A stretch of DNA of 64,000 nucleotides from contig NC_040025.1 in assembly GCF_000972845.2 (NCBI RefSeq), positions 20,453,399-20,517,398 on the forward strand. Reading direction: 5' to 3'. Position numbers and translations under genes: made by a program. The notes under the pieces were generated by a model. The model made no database searches. It was not told the DNA's origin and worked only from the letters and a program-made list of their open reading frames with translations. Below, one piece after another: positions 59,231 through 64,000 of the stretch; the first letter of the stretch is position 1, and the number at the start of each line of letters is the position of its first letter. This stretch comes from Larimichthys crocea. Its lineage: Eukaryota > Chordata > Actinopteri > Sciaenidae.

Positions 59231-60933
59231 GTGCCCTGCCAAATCAAACCTACAGGAGAGCTGGGCGGGCATTTTAAAATGCAGCTCGCTACTTAACATC
59301 CTCCCAGTCACTGAGTGCCAAACAAAATACAAAATCTACCTTATATACAACAGAGCACACCCTCTCTCCAACCGTAGGTAGGTAACAACACATACAAAAT
59401 ACATACATTCAAACATGTTCTCATCGGGATATACAGTCAGGCCAACAGGCAAAAGTAATACAAGAAAGTTTTGAACTTTCTAAGATAAAATCCATACATC
59501 AGACAGCACTGATGCTGTAGGATGGTTTCTTCACACCAGATCTGTTTTAGCTCCTGCATGACTCACATGCCAGTAAATGGGGATCCAGGAAGGAGGCAGA
59601 TACAGTGGCTGGTTTGTGAAATCTGCCTTAATGCTCTGTAACCTGAGATCACCTTGAGTCAAAACACTCCAGCAGCCAGTGTAAGCTATGGGAGCCATGC
59701 TGTACGATGTACTCAGTCAGAGTACATGCATGTTTTAACATAAAGGCTTCTTGTCAGGATGTAATAAATAAATAAATGACCTGGCCTGGTAGTACTACAG
59801 TACGTTAAAAAGAGTGCCCTGTCTTACATGAAATTCTACACAAAGTAATCATTAAAGATTATAAAGGTGTGTATAATAAGACATTTAGGGTTAGTTGTGG
59901 TTTTTAATCCATTGATTAACCATTTATTCTATAAATTATATTTTCTTAAAGAGTAAGGTGACATCTTCCAATTGTTTTGTCCAAGCAACAGTTCAAAACT
60001 TTAGGATATTGAACGTAGAAAAGCTATAAAACAGAGACAAATTGCTTGATAAACAACATCAAAATTGTTGTCAATTCTATTGATCGTTTGATCCATTAAT
60101 CCGAGTCACTTCTAAAGTAGGAGTAACATAAAGCACCTCACCCTGTGCTGTCTTCTCACAGACACGGCGTATGACAGGAAAATGATGGATTATGAGTTGA
60201 ATGCCAAGAAGCTGAAACTCCACAGGACATCCAACGCCTTTAGACAGCTTGATATAATACTGTCGTAGAAGTACAAGCTTTGCCAAAACTTTATATTAGC
60301 AAAATATATCAATACCGAGTGACTCTTGGTAGGTCTACAGGATAAGAAATCTACTGTTAGTATTAGAGTCAGAGTGGAGAAAACATTTCATTTAGGATTC
60401 AATCAATTCTGCGTTGTTGCTAACTTTGTAACTTTGAGGTCAGTTAAAAGTTAAAGTTAATTCATGGATGACAGTTATAGAAATATCTTCTAAACAAAGA
60501 AAGAACAGGATGGAAGTAAAAGCATCTCACAGCAAACAGATTGTCATATTACCATCTTTCTTTCTGCAAGCTGTCAGCCCCATTCATCACAACAGCAGCG
60601 CTTTCTGAAATAATCCAAACCGAGTGATAATAATCTACAGAGCTGCTGCTCTTGCTCGTTGGCTGATGGACCAAAATGAAATCCATTCTGCCCAGACACT
60701 CGTTCACAGCTGAGTGAGTGAGGACAACCTTAAGCCAGCTGGATGAGCATTTGCAAAGTCCTCAGCTGAGCCGCACTTAGTCTTTGATTTGTCTTATTTC
60801 CTCTCTCGGTCTCTGCTTTCTCTGCCTCTCTGTGTTTGCTCTCTCGCAGCACCTCGAGTGTGCCGGCTGCTATGTTTGTCAGAGAAGGGCAGTGTGACCA
60901 AACATGAGGAGAGGTGAGAGAGTGAGAGAGAGG

Positions 60934-60935
<2 letters not shown>

Positions 60936-60977
<42 letters not shown>
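60936..60977. repeat. (GA)21 microsatellite
   Basis: A pure GA tract extended to the left by imperfect GA-rich sequence from about 60906. Confidence 0.97.
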
Positions 60978-60979
<2 letters not shown>

Positions 60980-61102
60980 CCTCACAGTAAATCAGAGTGC
61001 AAATTCATAGGTTTTTCTCTGTGGCATCTTATTACACTTCGTGATCCATAATACCAATAAGCCACTGCCAGTCAACGCAAAATGATACACCGATTCAGAG
61101 CC

Positions 61103-61122
61103 TTACTTACTTACTTACTTAC
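61103..61122. repeat. (TTAC)5 microsatellite
   Basis: Five perfect TTAC units, followed by a degenerate TCAC unit. Confidence 0.97.
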
Positions 61123-63161
61123 TCACACTGCGGGGAAATAAAACTAGTCAAACTGTCACATGATGAATATTCACCAGAAGACAAAAAGCTGGTAAAGATA
61201 AAGCATTTCATTTTAGGCTAAGAGTTTAGGTGAGGCATCGAAGGCTTATGGTTAAGATTAGGTTAAGGCTCCAGGGAATTCATGTAAGTCGATATAATGT
61301 CCTGTGACAAACGTGACAAACACAAGTTTGCATGTGTGTCACACTGAAGGTAGAGGAGACAACTGATGCTCTTTTCACTAGACTTAAAACTGCACTCATA
61401 ACAAGATATATTTGTGATGCCAAATAAATCTATTTTTCGTTTTTTCCTATTTTTTTAGTTGATTTGAAAATAAAAACTGAAAAATACCTGTATGAACTAG
61501 TCAATAATTGTATGCTGTTAATAGAAAGCAAACCATGTACCAAGGCTGACAATAAATACAATGAACAATGAGTCCTGTCAATAAGAAAAAAATATATGTT
61601 ATGTTATCATATTGCTATCATCATTTTACATATGCTTCATGTGCTAAACTCTAATTTAATAACTACTACAAGATATTGATTAGTGGCATCTATTAGAGGT
61701 TTAGGATTAAAGAGAGATCAAAGCTACAATGGCAATTCTAAAGAATTGTGCAAATAGTAAAAAAAAATTAAATAAAGTATAAAATTCAATTACGTATTAT
61801 TATTTATATCTGTCAGGGAGATCTGATATTCATCCTGAGTAAAGTTATAAGATATATTTGGTGGTGAAAGTTGAAACTAGAGAAGAGGCAGAAAAGAACA
61901 TGACTCAAGGAGGAGAGGTGAAGACGTGAGAGGGGAAGAAGAAGTGTTGAGCCAGAAGAGGCGATGCTATTGATAAAACACCATCCCGACGAAAGCTGTT
62001 GTGAAACAGTAGCAAGAATATCTTGACTTTGTACGTTTGACCTGGTCGTGTCAAAGTGGTGACGGAGAGACACAGACTGACAGTGAGGTATTTTTTTCTC
62101 TGATCCAGACAGAAACCACACAGCACATTCCTCCAGAGCTTTTTCACCACTCGGCTCAAATCATAAACCTCCATGAGTGTGACGGTCGCAGGTTTTTAGA
62201 GAAGGGTCAATCTGCAGTCTGGCAGACTACAGGACAAACTCACTTTACTACATGACCCGCCCCCTGGGATAACTTCCTGGATTAACATACTTTAACCCAA
62301 AGCGTGACATTTCACCTCAACCTAACAAAGTACTTTTTGTGTGACTGGGGTGTGTCATGTACTGTCACATACTAAAAAAATCATGTGCTTGGCCAGGATT
62401 TTAAACACCTCGTGAGTTTAGTTGCAGTATTCACTCCTTTTAGTTCCCAAGGAAATATTTGTTTTTTAGCTGCTAAATGCTCGACCAACTATATTCTCCA
62501 GCTAGTTGCCAACTTTGTTATGCTGTCTGGTGGTGAACAGGTAATGTTCAGTGGGCTGCTGGGAAAAAAGTACTTAAACAAACTGAAACAAAGTTAAATG
62601 TGAAACACATATTGGTTTGGTCTTGGCCAAATGGCTGCAACTGACAAAAAATGCACATTAATCTCTACATTATGAAGAAATTGTTTCTTTTATACAATGA
62701 AAATATTGAAAAGCTGCAAGTTCCCAGAGCCCAAGGGGCTGTCTTCACTTTGCCTGTTTCTCTGACCAAGAACACAAAACAAGATATTCAGTTTACAGTT
62801 ACAACTGAGCAATACTACAAATCCTCACATTCATTTAAAATGCTGACATCAGATTATGTTTGGCATTTTCACTTTTACTTAATATTTGATCAGCTGACTA
62901 ATTGATTAATTGACTTGAATTGTTCCAGTGCTAATGGATACTTAACATTTGCACCATATTTAAATGACAATCTGCCCTAATTATTTGCATGCAGTGAGTG
63001 ATTTGATGCACCAATAAGAATAATATATGTGTCAGAGAGTAGCGTGCCCTCTGCATTGACTTCTGCAGTTGAGATTGAGCCCTAAGGACAAACGTGTGTT
63101 GATGTTGTTGTTGTCATTGTCTTATACTGGAGCTATCATTGTTGTCCTCCATTGTTTTCCC

Positions 63162-63183
63162 CTCTCTCTCTCTCTCTCTCTCT
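63162..63183. repeat. (CT)11 microsatellite
   Basis: Eleven CT units; short GA (63249-63264) and GT (63280-63294) tracts follow within 120 bases. Confidence 0.95.
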
Positions 63184-64000
63184 GGTCCTCCTTTAGGCTC
63201 TGTTAATGCAGTATGGGTGACAAAGCAAATGTGCAAAATGGGACAGAGAAAGAGAGAGAGAGAGAATGGGAGGAAAACGTGTGTGTGTGTGTGTGACAGC
63301 ATGTCTGTGGTATTATGTTTGAGAAGAGTGAGCGTGTCCTCGCCAGAGGAAAGAAGCTGTTGATTCAACTGGTCGCAGCCAAGGCCTTGTCACCCTTGTC
63401 CACATTGTCTGTCTCTGTTTGTCTGTCTCTCTCTCAAAATCCCTTTCTTACTCAGCCTCGTTATCTCCCCTCTGTCCATTTCACTCATACATATTATAAA
63501 CAGGACATTTTACTTAATCCCAAATCTCTGTCTGTCATCTGTTGCTTCTTTGTCAGGTCGTCGTTGTGAATTACAATCTGTACAGAACTGGCTTTCGTGT
63601 TTAAAAATAAATATTTAACAAAAATAAATCCACAAATGTGTGTCCTTATAAACTGAAGATGACTTTACTGTGACACACACACCCCTACAGGGGTTTCAGA
63701 CCAGGATCACTGCTGAAATAAAAATGAAATCACTGCTGTATGTTGCATTTTTATATCCATGTATCCATAATTCAGGGTTCCAAATTTTTTCATAGTTTTA
63801 CATGCTAACTGCACAGTTTGCACCACCCAGTGGAAATTGGTGCAACAATTACAGTTAGATTTGTCAGTCATAATTTTGCAGGTTACTTAAATTATTTAAT
63901 TTGTTTCAAACTAACTTCAAAAACAGGGAAAGGTTGGAAATGAGTCGCTTTGAATGTCACAACTTTCTGGCACTCACTGCACTGCAAAGCAAACCCTGTT

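Larger units (their letters stand above)
52717..64000. other. 11-kb region without a recognisable gene (5' side of the RhoGEF)
   Basis: No exon with family resemblance was found on either strand. The RhoGEF needs an upstream start exon, so part of this stretch is probably its first intron and promoter. Contents noted separately are a SINE, a 44-bp tandem duplication, CA, GA, TTAC and CT microsatellites and a hairpin with an AP-1-like site. The 122-codon open frame at 57597-57965 has no recognisable domain. Confidence 0.5.

Noticed and set aside
1..64000. CRISPR arrays, prokaryotic operons, toxin-antitoxin or defence systems
   Set aside because: Every regular repeat seen is a microsatellite, tandem duplication or transposon, and all recognised genes are spliced vertebrate genes.

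Overview
The window is nuclear DNA from a ray-finned fish, probably a percomorph-type teleost. The evidence is vertebrate genes split by GT-AG introns, fish-type RTE and L1-like retrotransposons, a fish tRNA-derived SINE, a Tc1/mariner element and abundant GT/CA microsatellites. From memory of the human map, rprd1b - transglutaminase - KIAA1755 is the gene order around human TGM2 on chromosome 20q11, so this is the fish TGM2 locus. No bacterial, viral or CRISPR-type system is present.

Layout. 1-2.0 kb: the last four coding exons of rprd1b (+), with small indels. 4.1-15.5 kb: two tandem copies of a klhl10-like BTB-Kelch gene (+). Copy 1 (4.1-8.4 kb) has only the Kelch exons and is interrupted by a 1.07-kb Tc1/mariner insertion, an L1 fragment and a 10-N gap. 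Copy 2 (11.9-15.1 kb) has all five coding exons but several frame breaks. Between them lie an antisense L1-like element and a SINE. 15.9-18.6 kb: an inactive RTE retrotransposon. 20.6-27.8 kb: an intact 15-coding-exon transglutaminase gene (-) of 678 codons with a complete catalytic triad and a TATA box; another RTE fragment sits in its last intron. 28.4-36.3 kb: a degenerate transglutaminase relic, then a second, 3'-truncated and indel-rich copy of 23.46-29.33 kb, ending at a second 10-N gap. 39.1-52.7 kb: at least 22 coding exons of a KIAA1755/Solo/puratrophin-type RhoGEF (-), 2,224 codons as traced, with an N-terminal KIAA1755/Solo module, a Sec14-like domain, spectrin-like helices, DH, PH and a Ser-rich tail. 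Its initiator exon was not found. 52.7-64 kb: no recognisable gene; a SINE, microsatellites and a possible regulatory hairpin.

Sequence quality shapes the reading. Tandem copies differ by scattered single-base indels, often in homopolymers, and both 10-N gaps end duplicated stretches. Many frameshifts in rprd1b, klhl10 and transglutaminase copy B may be base errors, or an unmerged second haplotype, rather than true pseudogenes. The transglutaminase at 20.6-27.8 kb and the RhoGEF at 39.1-52.7 kb are clean in every exon and every splice phase.

The genes do not form a pathway: RPRD1B acts on the RNA polymerase II CTD, KLHL10 on Cul3 ubiquitylation in spermatids, the transglutaminase on protein crosslinking, and the KIAA1755 product probably on Rho GTPases.
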